Source: Paroedura picta (taxonomy: Eukaryota; Chordata; Lepidosauria; Squamata; Gekkonidae). Taken from it: DNA of 64,000 bases. Positions 9,401-18,090 of this stretch are shown one piece after another (position 1 is the first letter of the stretch; the number at the start of each line of letters is the position of its first letter). The DNA lies in the NCBI RefSeq assembly GCF_049243985.1, contig NC_135381.1:13751345-13815344 (forward strand), given 5' to 3'. The notes beneath the pieces are model-generated. The model saw only the letters and a list, made by a program, of their open reading frames with translations, was not told where the DNA came from and made no database searches. The position numbers and the translations under genes were made by a program.

Positions 9401-10364
9401 CCCTTGGAGGGGTCCAGTCGATCTCCAACCCTGGCATCACCCCAATAACCAGCTATGTATTTTGGTTGGAAGACTGAGCAGTAATATCAGGGCTCTCTCA
9501 GCCTCACCTTCCTCACAAGGTCTCTGTTGTGGGGAGAGGAAAGGGAAGGCGATTGGAAGCCGCTTTGAGACTCCTTCAGGGAGAGCTGTCCTGATTGAGA
9601 AGTAATCTCAGGGCTCTCTCAGCCTCCCCTCCCTCACAGGGTGTCTGTTGTGAGAAGAGGAAGGGAAGGCGAACATAAGCCGCTTTGAGACTTCTTCAGG
9701 TAGAGAAAAGCGGCATATAAGAACCAACTCTTCTTCTTCTAAAATGTCTTCCCTGAAAAGAGGCATTGGTGCGGGCATTTCGGCAACATAACTTCTGCAG
9801 AGAACATTCCTTTGCAGAACATTCTTTCCACTTTTTCTGAAATGTCTTTCTCTCCACCTTCAGTAATCTTTTTGTCAGCTTTGTTACTTAAGGTGCCTAT
9901 CTCCTCCTTCTGTGGTTGAATTGTTCATCTGAGGATTCTCTCTCTCAGTGAGAAAGGGGGCTATAAATAAGATAAACAAATAGAGGTACTTTTGTTGGCT
10001 ACTCCAGCATCCTTAACAATATTCTTGCTCACTGCCTTACTCTCCCCGTGATTTTGTTTTGCTTACTGTTAGAGACACGTGAATCGGCCTACATCTCTCT
10101 TATAATAAAAAGAGGACTAGAAACATGGGTTGATTCTTCCAGCTGCCCAGTGCACAACTTGTGACAATGATTTTACTTTCTGTCTGCTGCAGGCATAAGC
10201 CAGATAACTCAACAGCTATCGTCGGTGGTGCCAAAGGACACGGCCAGAGTCGAGAGACAGTCCAGGAGCGGAGGAAGAAAGAAGCCAGCAAGGGGACCAG
10301 GGCTAACCATAACCGGCGAGCCATGGCTGACAGAAAGCGTAATAAAGGCATGATCCCATCCTGA
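3203..10364 (+). CDS. ASCC2: ASCC2, activating signal cointegrator 1 complex subunit 2, C-terminal part
   Basis: Four exons are present: 3203-3427, 4770-4869, 8741-8817 and 10193-10364. They join in frame and end at TGA 10362-10364. Recognition rests on near-identity to vertebrate ASCC2 over DDTYDGNQVGANDADSDDE, HFVQDPAVLRERAEARR and the basic tail ending RKRNKGMIPS. In the family, ASCC2 partners the ASCC3 helicase. It binds K63-linked ubiquitin through a CUE domain, recruits ALKBH3 for alkylation repair, and acts in the ASCC/RQT complex that splits collided ribosomes. The CUE domain lies N-terminal of this segment, outside the window. What is seen here is the acidic, then basic, probably disordered C-terminus. 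All introns are GT-AG. The gene converges on UQCR10, as in mammals. Confidence 0.97.
3428..4769 (+). other. ASCC2: ASCC2 intron
   Basis: It contains a decayed palindromic hAT MITE at 3461-3578. A GC-rich stretch at 3780-4080 contains two CTGATTGG words and I cannot place it. The remainder is unique-looking sequence with no further exon seen. Confidence 0.9.
3461..3578. mobile_element. palindromic hAT MITE, decayed copy
   Basis: Both arms retain CCAGATGTCCATGGAC or its complement and an ACCACAATT/AATTGTAGT core, but both ends have diverged. It is older than the copies at 5212 and 8988, and no clear target duplication survives. Confidence 0.75.
4770..4869 (+). CDS. ASCC2: ASCC2 coding exon with glutamate tract
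   Basis: The acceptor CCCTGTAG ends at 4769. The first base completes an arginine codon, then PFTIPQVLRSKEQ leads into a run of ten glutamates and AETNAKEAAK. The donor is GTGATT, weaker than consensus, and the exon ends in phase 0. Human ASCC2 has a mixed Asp/Glu stretch here, so the pure Glu run is a GAG/GAA repeat expansion. Confidence 0.93.
5212..5331. mobile_element. palindromic hAT MITE with 8-bp TSD
   Basis: The element is a 120-bp near-perfect palindrome beginning CAGGGGTAGTCAAACTG and ending with its complement. It is flanked by ACCTAGAG at 5204-5211 and 5332-5339. The 8-bp duplication and CAG...CTG termini identify a non-autonomous hAT. The left arm carries GACTACAATTCCCAG. Confidence 0.95.
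5655..6360 (+). repeat. older interspersed repeat split by CR1 insertion
   Basis: The left piece (about 5655-5697, GTGTTAGTCTGTAGTGG) and right piece (6191-6360, GTCCAATTGTACCTTAAAGAC onward) look like one repeat copy of the GTCCAGTGGCACC family. It is interrupted by CR1 sequence at 5698-6190. Confidence 0.6.
5698..6190 (+). mobile_element. two tandem CR1 LINE 3' ends
   Basis: Copy 1 (about 5698-5930) and copy 2 (about 5931-6190) both carry TGGTTTCTCAGTGGAACA, GGTTGGACTAGATGACCC or a variant, and end in ATTCTATGATTCTATG-like tails. Both are 5'-truncated 3' UTR fragments in the same orientation. Copy 2 extends slightly further upstream. Confidence 0.85.
7187..7440 (+). mobile_element. tRNA-derived SINE
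   Basis: Same family as 2070-2335: head GGTGTAGTGCTTAGGAGTG, body with GGGTGTCTGTTGTAGGGAG, and a 3' end AAGAACCAACTCTTCTTCTTC. Part of the B-box region is deleted. Confidence 0.85.
8141..8432 (+). mobile_element. Sauria SINE
   Basis: The tRNA-related head GGCGCTGAGTGGTAAGG is followed by AAGGTCGACTCAGCCTTCCA. The Bov-B-related tail GACATGACTCGGTGCTTGC ends in ACCTTTACTTTTACC. A 14-bp target duplication, TATAGGAAGTTCCC, lies at 8127-8140 and 8433-8446. Sauria SINEs are characteristic of squamates, so this copy is a main support for the host call. Confidence 0.9.
8741..8817 (+). CDS. ASCC2: ASCC2 coding exon
   Basis: The acceptor CCACGGCAG ends at 8740 and the donor GTGAGA starts at 8818. 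It encodes DHFVQDPAVLRERAEARRMT then FLARK plus two bases of a glycine codon. This is among the most conserved parts of the ASCC2 C-terminus. Confidence 0.96.
8988..9125. mobile_element. palindromic hAT MITE with 8-bp TSD
   Basis: A 138-bp perfect or near-perfect palindrome starting CAGGGGTAGTCAAACTG. The target duplication CTCTAGCC is at 8980-8987 and 9126-9133. Both arms carry GACTACAATTCCCAG (9025-9039 on plus, 9074-9088 on minus). The near-identity of the arms suggests recent insertion. Confidence 0.96.
9210..9325 (-). mobile_element. L2-type LINE 3' tail fragment
   Basis: TATTTATTTATCATTAGATT followed by TATCCTGCCACTTCTCC resembles the reverse complement of L2/SINE 3' ends seen also at 14885, 18441 and 28405. 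It is short and diverged. Confidence 0.55.
9470..9742 (+). mobile_element. headless tRNA-SINE dimer
   Basis: Two successive copies of the SINE body, about 9473-9585 and 9586-9742, each run from the GAGCAGTAATATC-like segment into the GCCGCTTTGAGAC segment. The first lacks a tail and neither has a tRNA head. Confidence 0.75.
10193..10364 (+). CDS. ASCC2: ASCC2 terminal coding exon
   Basis: The acceptor ends at 10192 and the stop TGA is at 10362-10364. It encodes HKPDNSTAIVGGAKGHGQS, then RETVQERRKKEASKGTRANH, and the conserved C-terminal MADRKRNKGMIPS. The end matches the human protein at all but a few positions. Confidence 0.97.
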
Positions 10365-11010
10365 AGGGGGCCATTCACCTTACAACGGACATCGTGGAAG
10401 GCATCATACTCCCAAATGCAGCACTTTCCCCTTTTTGAAAGGGTTCTTGCATAACAGCCTGACTCTGGTTTACTGCCCAATGTATGTAACACATTTGATC
10501 TCATTACATGGGAGAACTGCAACAGCTGTGTGTTGAGATATTTATAGTGATGGCACAAACTACTTTTATTCCCACTCAAAGAACCTTGCTGTTCTTTCGG
10601 CTGCCCTATAAATTCTCTCTTGGTACTCATAATGGAAGCGCCTTGCTCCATCAGGCCAATTTGCATTCAGGCCAGCATTATTTCCAGCAGTCGGAAGCTG
10701 GGTGCCTCCAGGGAGCCACAGAAGCAGGGCCTGAGGGCAGCGTCCGACTCCTCTTCTGCCTTCAGCCCGTTATTCAGAGGTTTGCTGCTTCTGGACATGA
10801 GGGGTTCTGTTTGGCCGTCATAGCTGTGTTGATAGATTAATGGAGGACGGCCCTCTGGTCTAAGCTAATGGCTATTATCCAGTTTTGTAAGAGTGGATTG
10901 CTACAAGTTCGTCAGGTGTGTGCATTGCCCCGCCTTTGTCTTAGCCCTGGAGGGAGTACTTGTCAATTTATTAGGGTGACTGCTGAGATCCAGCATTACT
11001 AGGGATTAAA
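10365..11010 (+). other. ASCC2: probable ASCC2 3' UTR
   Basis: Non-coding sequence directly after the ASCC2 stop, with no repeat recognised. Candidate poly(A) signals are TATAAA at 10607-10612 and ATTAAA at 11005-11010. Neither is canonical, so the transcript end is uncertain. Confidence 0.5.
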
Positions 11011-11384
11011 ATGTCCATCAGGATCAAAGTAGATGAGATATCGTAACACCCATGGCCTGTTTAGAGTCTTTTATTGTTAAGCTGTAGGGGCCTCTGGTTT
11101 GGGCTACAGGGGAAGAAGAGGCTTAACTCCCCCCCCCCCCATCCCCTTGGTTGGCACCCGTCACAAACCTTGCAGTGTTTTGTCTACTGTGACTGTTACC
11201 AAATTTATAAGCCTGTTATCCTGCTCTGCTCATCATCATCTTATTTTGCCAGACCAGGTGCATAAGGCTTTCCTTATGTTTCCGTAACTGCTTGGGCATT
11301 AGTTGTTCATTTCTAGATCTGATGGCCTTTTTGAGATGCAGTCCATAGGTATCCACAATGTCCGTGCTTTTGTCCCCCCCTCCC

Positions 11385-11606
11385 CAATTGTCTACTGTAA
11401 CCTCCCACCCCCCTTGAGCCTTCACAGAATCAGCCTCTCCGTCAGTGGCCATTTTGGGAAGGGGGGGGGGGTCAACATGTCTATATATGGTCATATCACC
11501 CAATAAACTTTTAATTTTACACACACACACACACACACATATAAAAAATTAACTCCCACCCATTAGAGAAACCCAGGGTTTCACAAAACCCTGATTGAGA
11601 AAGCCC
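11385..11606 (-). mobile_element. hAT fragment (GAGAAAGGCTG family) abutting a CR1 3' fragment
   Basis: Bases 11445-11606 are the minus-strand left part of the family seen whole at 53050 and 57233, including the inverse of GGTCATATAG and GGGTTTCAC. Bases 11385-11443 instead match the CR1 3' end (inverse of GAGAGGCTGATTCTGTGAAG). The junction truncates the hAT copy. Confidence 0.65.
11519..11540. repeat. (CA)n microsatellite
   Basis: About 11 CA units, lying inside the hAT fragment. Confidence 0.95.
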
Positions 11607-13100
11607 GGCTTATATAATGTATTAAGACTCTGGTTCTATCCGTAAGTCCTTCACTGAATCTTATTTTTAAAAAATCTGACAACTGGATTTCTTCATCAGT
11701 GAACCCTGCCTAATATAATCTCCAAGGTAGAGCATAATGTCAGATGTTGAGCCAGTTCAGTGATGTATACCAGCTCCACAGGGAGACGTTAACTGACGTT
11801 TGAGCACTGACTCAATGGCCTTCTCAGCGAGAGGGTGGAACTCAGCCAAGGGGAAGGGACACGGCAAATCTAGCCGAGGAGGTAAACCCCTACATAATGG
11901 CTTTAGGTTGTCAGTATTCATTAAGCAGAAAATGTGCTAAAACCAAGTGCTTCCGTAATGAGCAGATGGCAGAAAATAACAAAGTATCTGGGGAAGAATA
12001 TTACTTGTGTTCCTGACCATATTATCGACTTGATTTCTGTGTTGTTTGCATATTACAAATCAAACACAGATTAAGGATTTAGTTTTCATCTTATCTGCTT
12101 GTGTATCCAGAAACCATTTCAGGGTGTCATTTGATTACACAGCAACTTTATGGCTATAAGGAAAGTCTGTCAAATATTACTGTATGAAGATCCCGAAGGA
12201 CAAGTCAGCAGGACCAACAAAGGTCACAGTAACAGAACTCCCCTGCTTTGAAAAGTTCTTAGATCCTGCCAACAGCAACCAGAAGCAGACGTACAGAACA
12301 AATAAACCAATGTGCATAATTTAACACTTTGCACCATATTGTCAAGTCTGTCAGTAGGACAAACAAAGCATCTCTGTATGCTGGCCCAAAGTGTTTGAGA
12401 AGCCCCTCAACTGACCAGGAAAGGACTCTTTTGAACTATATTCTACATTCTAGTAGCATTCCTGCATTTTAATCTGCAAGAACTTTTTCTCCCCTCCCTC
12501 CCCACCATTCCAGCCACATTATGAATAACTCCCTCGAACAAAGTGTTAAAATCTTGTTAGATATAGCAGAAATATTTGACTAAGCAATTGGTTCATGACA
12601 AAACCCCCACCCCAAAACAAGAACAAAATTCATGTAATAAAGCTTGCAGAGTGTTGTAGATTTGTATGGTCTAATAAAAGGTGTTACGTGAATTTTGTTC
12701 TTGTTCCTCAATGTGCCAACTTTCTACCCCCCCCCCTCCGATCCCCAAGCAGTGTATCAGTACTCTCATTCCCACCTAAAGTAAGTGGTGGCAATATAGT
12801 TTGTAAAAACCATGTTTAAGAATGCAAGCAAAGGATGGGAAGCCCTGCCTCAACTCCCTTCCTGTACTGCCACCAAGCTGGAATAAGAAACTGAATGCAA
12901 AGGCAGTGCTTAGCTCCCCTCCCCTTTGTGCTCAATTACTTAGAAATTAGATAATACTCCAACTTAATACATGAACAGAGGGAGACTGATTCCCTTGCCA
13001 TGTCTAGTCTGGCCCATAATGTCACCCCAAAAGAGGAGTCACCCCAAAAGAGGAGCTACACAGAAAAGAGTCATAGAAGGTCAGAAGTACAAGATGTACA
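11607..13100. other. ASCC2-UQCR10 convergent spacer, no gene seen
   Basis: AT-rich anonymous sequence. I found no exon, RNA gene or clear transposon here. A C-run lies near 12727, and GAATTTTGTTCTTGTT at about 12691 is the inverse of AACAAGAACAAAATTC at 12618, giving a weak stem. Confidence 0.6.
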
Positions 13101-13115
13101 CATCTGAGAACATAT

Positions 13116-13121
13116 TTTATT
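13116..13121 (-). terminator. UQCR10: UQCR10 candidate poly(A) signal
   Basis: AATAAA on the minus strand, 185 bases past the stop. A GT-rich GATGTGT follows within 30 bases. It is preferred over the AATAAA at 13305-13310, which overlaps the stop codon. Confidence 0.5.
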
Positions 13122-13305
13122 AGGCTACATTTCAGCACAACAGCCCCAAGTCCAGATAGCTTTGTCACTCTTGGGAGGTGCACTCTGCCAGCTGCTCAGA
13201 AGGCCCTTGTCCAGCCATGTGTGTCTATCTGAGACAATCAGGAAGATGGGTTTTGTACTGAAGGGATCACCGAAGGTCCCACAGGGAGTCCAGCTTCTCC
13301 ATGCT

Positions 13306-13353
13306 TTATTTTTCATCAGTCTCGTATTTATGCTTGATGTGCTTCCACAGCTT
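13306..13353 (-). CDS. UQCR10: UQCR10 exon 2
   Basis: The acceptor TTTGCTCTGCAG lies just above 13353. It encodes KLWKHIKHKYETDEK and stop TAA (13306-13308), in phase 0 with exon 1. Confidence 0.95.
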   Translation of the reverse strand, partial: KLWKHIKHKYETDEK

Positions 13354-16300
13354 CTGCAGAGCAAAGAGACAACAATATTCTCTAAGGAGCCGCAGGGATG
13401 TCTGCTTCTGAGCAGGATATTACAGCCTGGCAGTGACCACCCGTTAGCGCTCCTGGGATTCCTAAAAAAAATTGAGTTGGTGGTGCAAGGAACAGTAATA
13501 TAGCTAAAAATCCAATAAGGATTGTTTCAAGCAAAAGATTAATAGGGTCTACTGTTTTGTAAGCAACTGTCCCTTTACAGCTAATAGGGACATTCAACTA
13601 ATATTTGTGGTTGTGAACTGATCACCTGGCTCTTCCTGAACTCGAGCCCCTTCTCAGAATCACCGCAATGTCTTTCACTGCCCTGAACAGTGCAGTCTGG
13701 GGCAAGGAAAACCACCCACAGATATTTACACAAAGGATACATAGATTGCAAAATACTCAGAAGCAGGAATCATAAGAGTCGGAATGGGCCATATGGGCCA
13801 TCTGCATCTAGTTCAGCTGCTGCTTAAAGACCACCAGTGAGGGGGAGCTCACCATCAACAACTTAAGGAGCTGAACGACTGTTAATTTTTTCCCCCTAAC
13901 CTGGGGGTTGGGACCCCTTTGGGAGTCGAATGACCCTTTCACAGGGGTTGTGGCAGGGTGAGCAGCTTGGCGGGAGGGGAGGGGTGACGCCACCGTTGCT
14001 GCTCCTTATGAAGGTACCCGCCAATTTATATACAATTTATATACCATCATGAACAATGGATCTTCACGCCATTGGTCAGTTTTGCTTTAATTTCTGTGAA
14101 AGAACACTTGCATAATTTTATGGTTGGGGGGTCACCACAACATGAGGAACTGTATTAAAGGGTCGTGGCATTAGGAAGGTTGAGAACCACTGATCTAGGT
14201 GATATTACACATAATTTGAACCCATTACTGTGGGCTCTATCCTCTGCTGCTGACAGGAACTGCTCCCTGCCCTCCTCCATGTGACAGCCTTTCAAATACT
14301 TAAAGGCAGCAATCATGTCCCCTCTCAACCTCCTCTTCTCCAGGCTGAACGCTCAGACGTCCCTCAGCCTTTCCTCGCAGGACTTGGTCCTCAAGCCCCA
14401 GTTCATCCTCAGCACCCTCTTTATTTTGTCCACATCCTAAAGAGGGCAACATTCTTACCAACAGACTATTGTCAGAACTATGGGTACAGACCACTTGCTA
14501 CTCTTACTCACAGGTGACCACGACATGGGCTGTGTGCCCAAAGACTTTTTCTGCATGGCTGACCTCACAATTTACTAGCACATCACAAAACATAATAAAA
14601 CCCCTAGAACAGAAGGGAACAGTACACTGTTACTGCATTACTCGGAAGCATTCAAAAGTCCACACTCCCTTCAGACTCTTGAAAGCTTGCAACCGGAAAC
14701 TCTTCTTGGTCTCCAAGGTGCCGCTGCACTCAAATGAAGCTGTTCTACTGCAGACTGCACAGCTACCCTCTTAAATTATTAAAACACTGTGGCAAAGCCC
14801 AGGATCACAGACAGTTCCTGAGTATAAGAAAGGACTAGCACAAGAATGTGCTAGATCTTAACAGCTTCAGGGACTATGTTGCAGCTGATTTATTTATTTA
14901 TTGGATTTTTATACCGCCCTTCCATAGGGCTCAGGGAGGTTTACACACAACATCATACGGGGATACATGGAACAAATCAATATACAACATAGTCAACAAC
15001 AACCATAACAATCCAACAGTATATATGAACTTTTATCTGTCATATAACCATCATTCCCCCCCAAAAAAGAAAAGAATCCCAGCAGCTGCAGTTAAGAAAA
15101 CTGTTAATTCTAGTTTTCGAGCCACAACAGTACCTTAGAACAAAAGAAAGCTGTTATCATCAAGAATAGCACATCGCCACAGTGGCATATAGTGATCTGA
15201 AAATATACTGGAGATCAAATAAGATTTGGCAAGGTAAATCAGAAGAACTGACACCATGGCTTTTAAAGCAGAACATGGCAGACAATTAGGAGGTACATGA
15301 ATACAACAGGTGGAGTTATTGGTCTACCGCCTTGATGATACTGAGATTGGGGGAACAATCTTACAATGGCTGGCCTCCTTTCTTAGGGATCGACACAGGA
15401 GGTTGCTGTGGGGGGAGGAGTTATATGACCCCTTTGTGCTCTCATGTGGAGTGCCACAAGGGGTGATACTTTCCTCTACACTCTTTAACATGTATATGCA
15501 CCAGCTGGACCAGGGCTTTGGGCTGGGATGTCACCCAGGTCTATCTCCTGATGGCCGGCTAGACTTCACCTCAGAAACATTTGCCAGTTGTTTGGAAGCA
15601 GTGGCTGGATGGCTCAGGCAAAATCATCTGAAACTCAACCCCTCCAAGATGGCGGTTCTGTGTCTGGGTAGAAAAGGACAGGATTTGGAAGCGCAGCTCC
15701 CCTGCCTGGACGGCATGCAACTTACACCTGCACCAGTGGCCAGGAATTTGGTGTGATCTTTGACACCTCCCTGTCTATGGAGGCTCAGATCATCTGCTAA
15801 GCACAGCTACTAGTGCCATACCTGTCCATGGAACACAAGGCCACAGTGATCCATGCAATGGTCACTTCCAGACTAAACTTCTGTAACTCACTCTACATGG
15901 GTCTACCCTTGTCTCCGATCTGGAAATTGCAACTGGTACAGAATGCGGCTGCAAGGGTCCTCACTAGGTCACTAACAGCTGCATTGGTTGCCGGTTAGTT
16001 TCCGGATCAAGTTCAAGGTTCTGGTTTTAACCTTTAAAGGTATATGCGGCCTACCTATCTATGGGACTACTTATTGCCTTATCCCCCCCCCCCGTAAGGC
16101 TCTTTGCTTTGTAGGTATGAATTTGCTGTTGTCCCTGGCCCCCAGGAAGTATGCCTGGCTTCGAACAGAGCCAGGGCCATTTCAGCCCTGGCCCCGACCT
16201 GGTGGAAAGAACTCCCAGAAGAGCTAAGGGTCCTAATGAAGCTCTGTGGGTTCCTCAGAGCATGTAAGATGGAGCTCTTCTGCCAAGCATTTGGTTGAGG

Positions 16301-17080
16301 CGGAACGTAGACCAGGGTAGTACGATTGGGTCCCTCCCTCTCTTTTTGTGATCTGGACCCCCTTAGGCTAACATTGCCTGGGTCAGCTAATGACACGATG
16401 ACTGTGACCCACTTTTGGAGGGGCATCTGGGGGTACCTGGCAAATTGTACTTATGTTGAAATTTAAAAAATATATATTACAATATTATTTTTTCCATTCT
16501 ATGCGTTCTATGAAACTTTTTGTTACTCCATATAGATCAAAATTTTAATCAAGAATACCCCCCCCCCGGTCAATGGTGTCCCTCCTTACCAATGTTAAAA
16601 TCTGGTCACCTTAACCCTTGCCCTTATGCCCCTTTCTTTCCAGGAAGTACTCAAAGAAAGGGAAAGAGGACACGAGCGAAAGAGAAATCCGGCTAAGGCG
16701 GCTTCAATGCCTGGAGATTGGGGGAAAGGCAGAGTGGGTGGCTAACCTCAGCGGGGCACAGGGCCCTCCGAAGCAGCCACCTGAGTGGTCGGTGCAGGCC
16801 GGGGATGCTCTGGGGCTTGATTCTGGAGCCTCGCCCTGTGCAGCCCCGCTCCTGGGGGAAGCCACTAGCCAGGCAAGCGCTTGACCTTCAGCCAGCCCCG
16901 ACCACCCGCCTGCCAGCCCCTGGCTCGGGCCTGCCTTACCCCTTGGTTCAGGTGTTCGTATAAAGCGTTGGCGCCCTGGTCGAACGCCCGCTCGAAGAAC
17001 AGCACGCCCACGACGATCGTCAGGGCGAAGGTGGAGGTGCGGCGAAAAAGCAAATTGTACACCTGAGTGCCCAGCGCCAT
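13306..17080 (-). CDS. UQCR10: UQCR10, cytochrome bc1 complex small subunit (QCR9 family)
   Basis: Complete 62-residue protein in two exons, 16940-17080 and 13306-13353. The product is the tiny single-span subunit of mitochondrial complex III. It sits in the inner membrane beside cytochrome c1 and the Rieske protein and supports assembly and stability. Residues 10-47 contain NLLFRRTSTFALTIVVGVLF, a single membrane segment, followed by FERAFDQGANALYEHLNQG. Exon 2 adds KLWKHIKHKYETDEK. Human UQCR10 is 63 residues. This protein is about three shorter at the N-terminus and two longer at the C-terminus (TDEK in place of NK). The ATG at 17080 is the only sensible start. Divergent from ZMAT5 and convergent with ASCC2, as in mammals. 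Confidence 0.97.
13765..14440 (-). mobile_element. CR1 LINE 3' region, interrupted by a hAT
   Basis: The reverse complement contains the CR1 signature CCTGGAGAAGAGGAGG and the following 3' UTR blocks. These read on plus as TCTCAACCTCCTCTTCTCCA at about 14323. A SPIN-like element at 13885-14192 splits it. Confidence 0.8.
13885..14192 (-). mobile_element. SPIN-like non-autonomous hAT
   Basis: The right end reads GGTTGAGAACCACTG and is preceded by GGGGTCACCACAACATGAGG. The left part has GGGACCCCTTTGGGAGTCGA and ACCCTTTCACAGGGGT. These blocks match the SPIN/OposCharlie3 consensus as I remember it. The left terminus is degraded and no target duplication is visible. The interior matches the copy at 32753. 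Confidence 0.75.
14885..15050 (-). mobile_element. L2-type LINE 3' end
   Basis: TTTATTTATTTATTGGATTT and ATACCGCCCTTCCATAGGGC form the reverse complement of the L2 3' end with its TAAA-like tail. Confidence 0.65.
15240..16450 (+). mobile_element. L2-clade LINE fragment with reverse transcriptase remnants
   Basis: The translation shows RT-domain pieces: LQWLASFLRDRHRR and CGVPQGVILSSTLFNMYM (15400-15500), then LKLNPSKMAVLCLG, VTSRLNFCNSLYMGLPL and LVQNAAARVLT (to 15980). The 3' segment follows with VPGPQEV...APTWWKELPEELR (16130-16230). The order matches the L2 ORF2 C-terminal half and 3' end. The YADD box region near 15540 is not recognisable and the frame shifts several times, so it is inactive and 5'-truncated. 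Confidence 0.88.
16940..17080 (-). CDS. UQCR10: UQCR10 exon 1
   Basis: ATG at 17080-17078 and donor GTAAGG beginning at 16939. It encodes 47 residues in phase 0, from MALGTQVYNLLFRR to ALYEHLNQG, including the membrane helix. Confidence 0.97.
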
Positions 17081-17102
17081 TTTGAGCCTCTCTCCCTCGA
17101 TA

Positions 17103-17112
17103 GCGCATGCGC
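17103..17112. promoter_or_regulatory. NRF-1 site upstream of UQCR10
   Basis: The palindrome GCGCATGCGC lies 23 bases upstream of the UQCR10 ATG. On the minus strand it reads TGCGCATGCGCT, close to the NRF-1 consensus. NRF-1 is a known driver of nuclear respiratory-chain genes. Its use here is inferred. Confidence 0.75.
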
Positions 17113-17237
17113 AACGACTTCCCCGCCTCTTTCGCCCCTCGGGGACGCCCCGCGCGGGTTGACGGGTAGGCTCGCGCGGAATTGTGGGCTTTGGAGTCGA
17201 GCGGCCGCTGGCCTGTCTTGTTTCCCCGTGGAAACTG

Positions 17238-17251
17238 ACTACAGTTCCCAG
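17238..17251 (+). promoter_or_regulatory. THAP11/ZNF143-type motif
   Basis: ACTACAGTTCCCAG matches the Ronin/ZNF143 promoter motif ACTACAWYTCCCAG except for G at the W position. Confidence 0.65.
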
Positions 17252-17459
17252 AGGGCTGCACGATGCCTTCTGTGACACGGGTTACTTGAACGCTGCTGCT
17301 GCTGGGAGTCGTAGTGTATTCTTTGGGCGTTCGTGTCTTTGGTTTGGGAGGCTTGCAGAAGCTGCGGCTTTCACATCTTGGGGGTTTCGGATTTGCGACA
17401 GATGTTGAGGTTTCTTCACCAAGTGGCAGGCGCTGTACGCGAGTAGCAGCCGGAGAGCG
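17250..17459 (+). other. ZMAT5: ZMAT5 non-coding first exon (start uncertain)
   Basis: The donor GTGAGT starts at 17460, after GGAGAGCG. The next exon opens 23 bases before the ZMAT5 ATG, so an upstream 5' UTR exon is needed and this is the only CpG-island donor in the right place. The transcription start is not visible; 17250 is a guess. Confidence 0.6.
17302..17315 (-). promoter_or_regulatory. second THAP11/ZNF143-type motif
   Basis: The minus strand reads ACTACGACTCCCAG, one or two changes from the same motif, in inverted orientation to 17238-17251. Confidence 0.5.
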
Positions 17460-17825
17460 GTGAGTAGCTTGTGCTTAGTAACCTGAAGGCAGTGGGAAGA
17501 GTTACAGAAGTATGGCAATTTTGAATTTAACTCTCTGGTCTCAGGGCTAGATAGTTGCCAGCACAGCTTGCCACTTGCAGGGATGCTTCCGCGGATGGGG
17601 CCAGCAACTGGTCCCTTTTGATTATTTCTTTTCACAACTGGGAAGTGTCTGCTATTAATTACTAACGTGGACAGTTTTATTTCCGCAATGTTTTTGTGAA
17701 CTACCACTGAACTCAAAAGGACTGATTTAGCTGTTTCAGCAAAGAATTATCATATGGCTTAATTTGGATATTATGACACAGTTTACTAATTTGCCATAAT
17801 TTGCTTTTGCCTTATATATCTACAG

Positions 17826-17915
17826 TTAGTCTGAGGAAGAGCGCTTGCACTCGAAAGCTCACACCTTGAATAAATCTTTGTTGGTCTTAAAGGTGCTATT
17901 GAACTCCATTTTTAG
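17826..17915 (-). repeat. GTCCAGTGGCACC-family repeat fragment
   Basis: The inverse orientation copy shows CTCGAAAGCTCACACCTTGA then AATAAATCTTTGTTGGTCTT, followed by AAAGGTGCTATTGAACTCC. Confidence 0.75.
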
Positions 17916-18019
17916 AAGTATGGTACTCGCCTAGCTACAATCCTCTGCATGTCCCCTCAGGAACACATTCTTTTGAAGAGTCAGCATGCTATTGGGGTGG
18001 TTAGAGGGGCTGGGGAGGC

Positions 18020-18090
18020 TTAGTTTAAATTTATTTTATTTATTATATTGATATACTGCCCTCTCTTTCGGCTCAGGGCAGTTTACGTTA
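18020..18090 (-). mobile_element. L2-type LINE 3' tail fragment
   Basis: TTTATTTTATTTATTATATT then ATACTGCCCTCTCTTTCGGC is the inverse of the L2 3' end. Confidence 0.6.

Larger units (their letters stand above)
8818..10192 (+). other. ASCC2: ASCC2 last intron
   Basis: It contains a palindromic hAT MITE, an L2-type 3' tail on the minus strand and a headless SINE multimer. The remaining sequence (about 9745-10190) is anonymous and ends in a good pyrimidine tract and acceptor TGCTGCAG. Confidence 0.92.
13354..16939 (-). other. UQCR10: UQCR10 intron
   Basis: The single intron is filled with a minus-strand CR1 carrying a SPIN-like hAT (13765-14440), an L2 3' tail (14885), and a longer L2 fragment with reverse transcriptase remnants (15240-16450). 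About 16450-16850 is anonymous. Confidence 0.9.
16860..17480. promoter_or_regulatory. CpG island, divergent UQCR10/ZMAT5 promoter
   Basis: Dense CpG runs from UQCR10 exon 1 to the ZMAT5 first donor, unlike the AT-rich surroundings. UQCR10 starts leftward at 17080 and the ZMAT5 non-coding exon ends at 17459. Core promoters of both must lie in about 380 bp. There is no TATA box in a useful place. NRF-1 and THAP11/ZNF143-type motifs are listed separately. Confidence 0.85.

Noticed and set aside
15310-15756. Host protein-coding gene with 148 codons
   Set aside because: The translation is L2 LINE reverse transcriptase (CGVPQGVILS, LKLNPSK), frame-broken and followed by the L2 3' end.
16704-17261. 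185-codon open frame on minus overlapping UQCR10 exon 1
   Set aside because: It is a frame shadow in a CpG island. The true UQCR10 frame and splice donor are clear.
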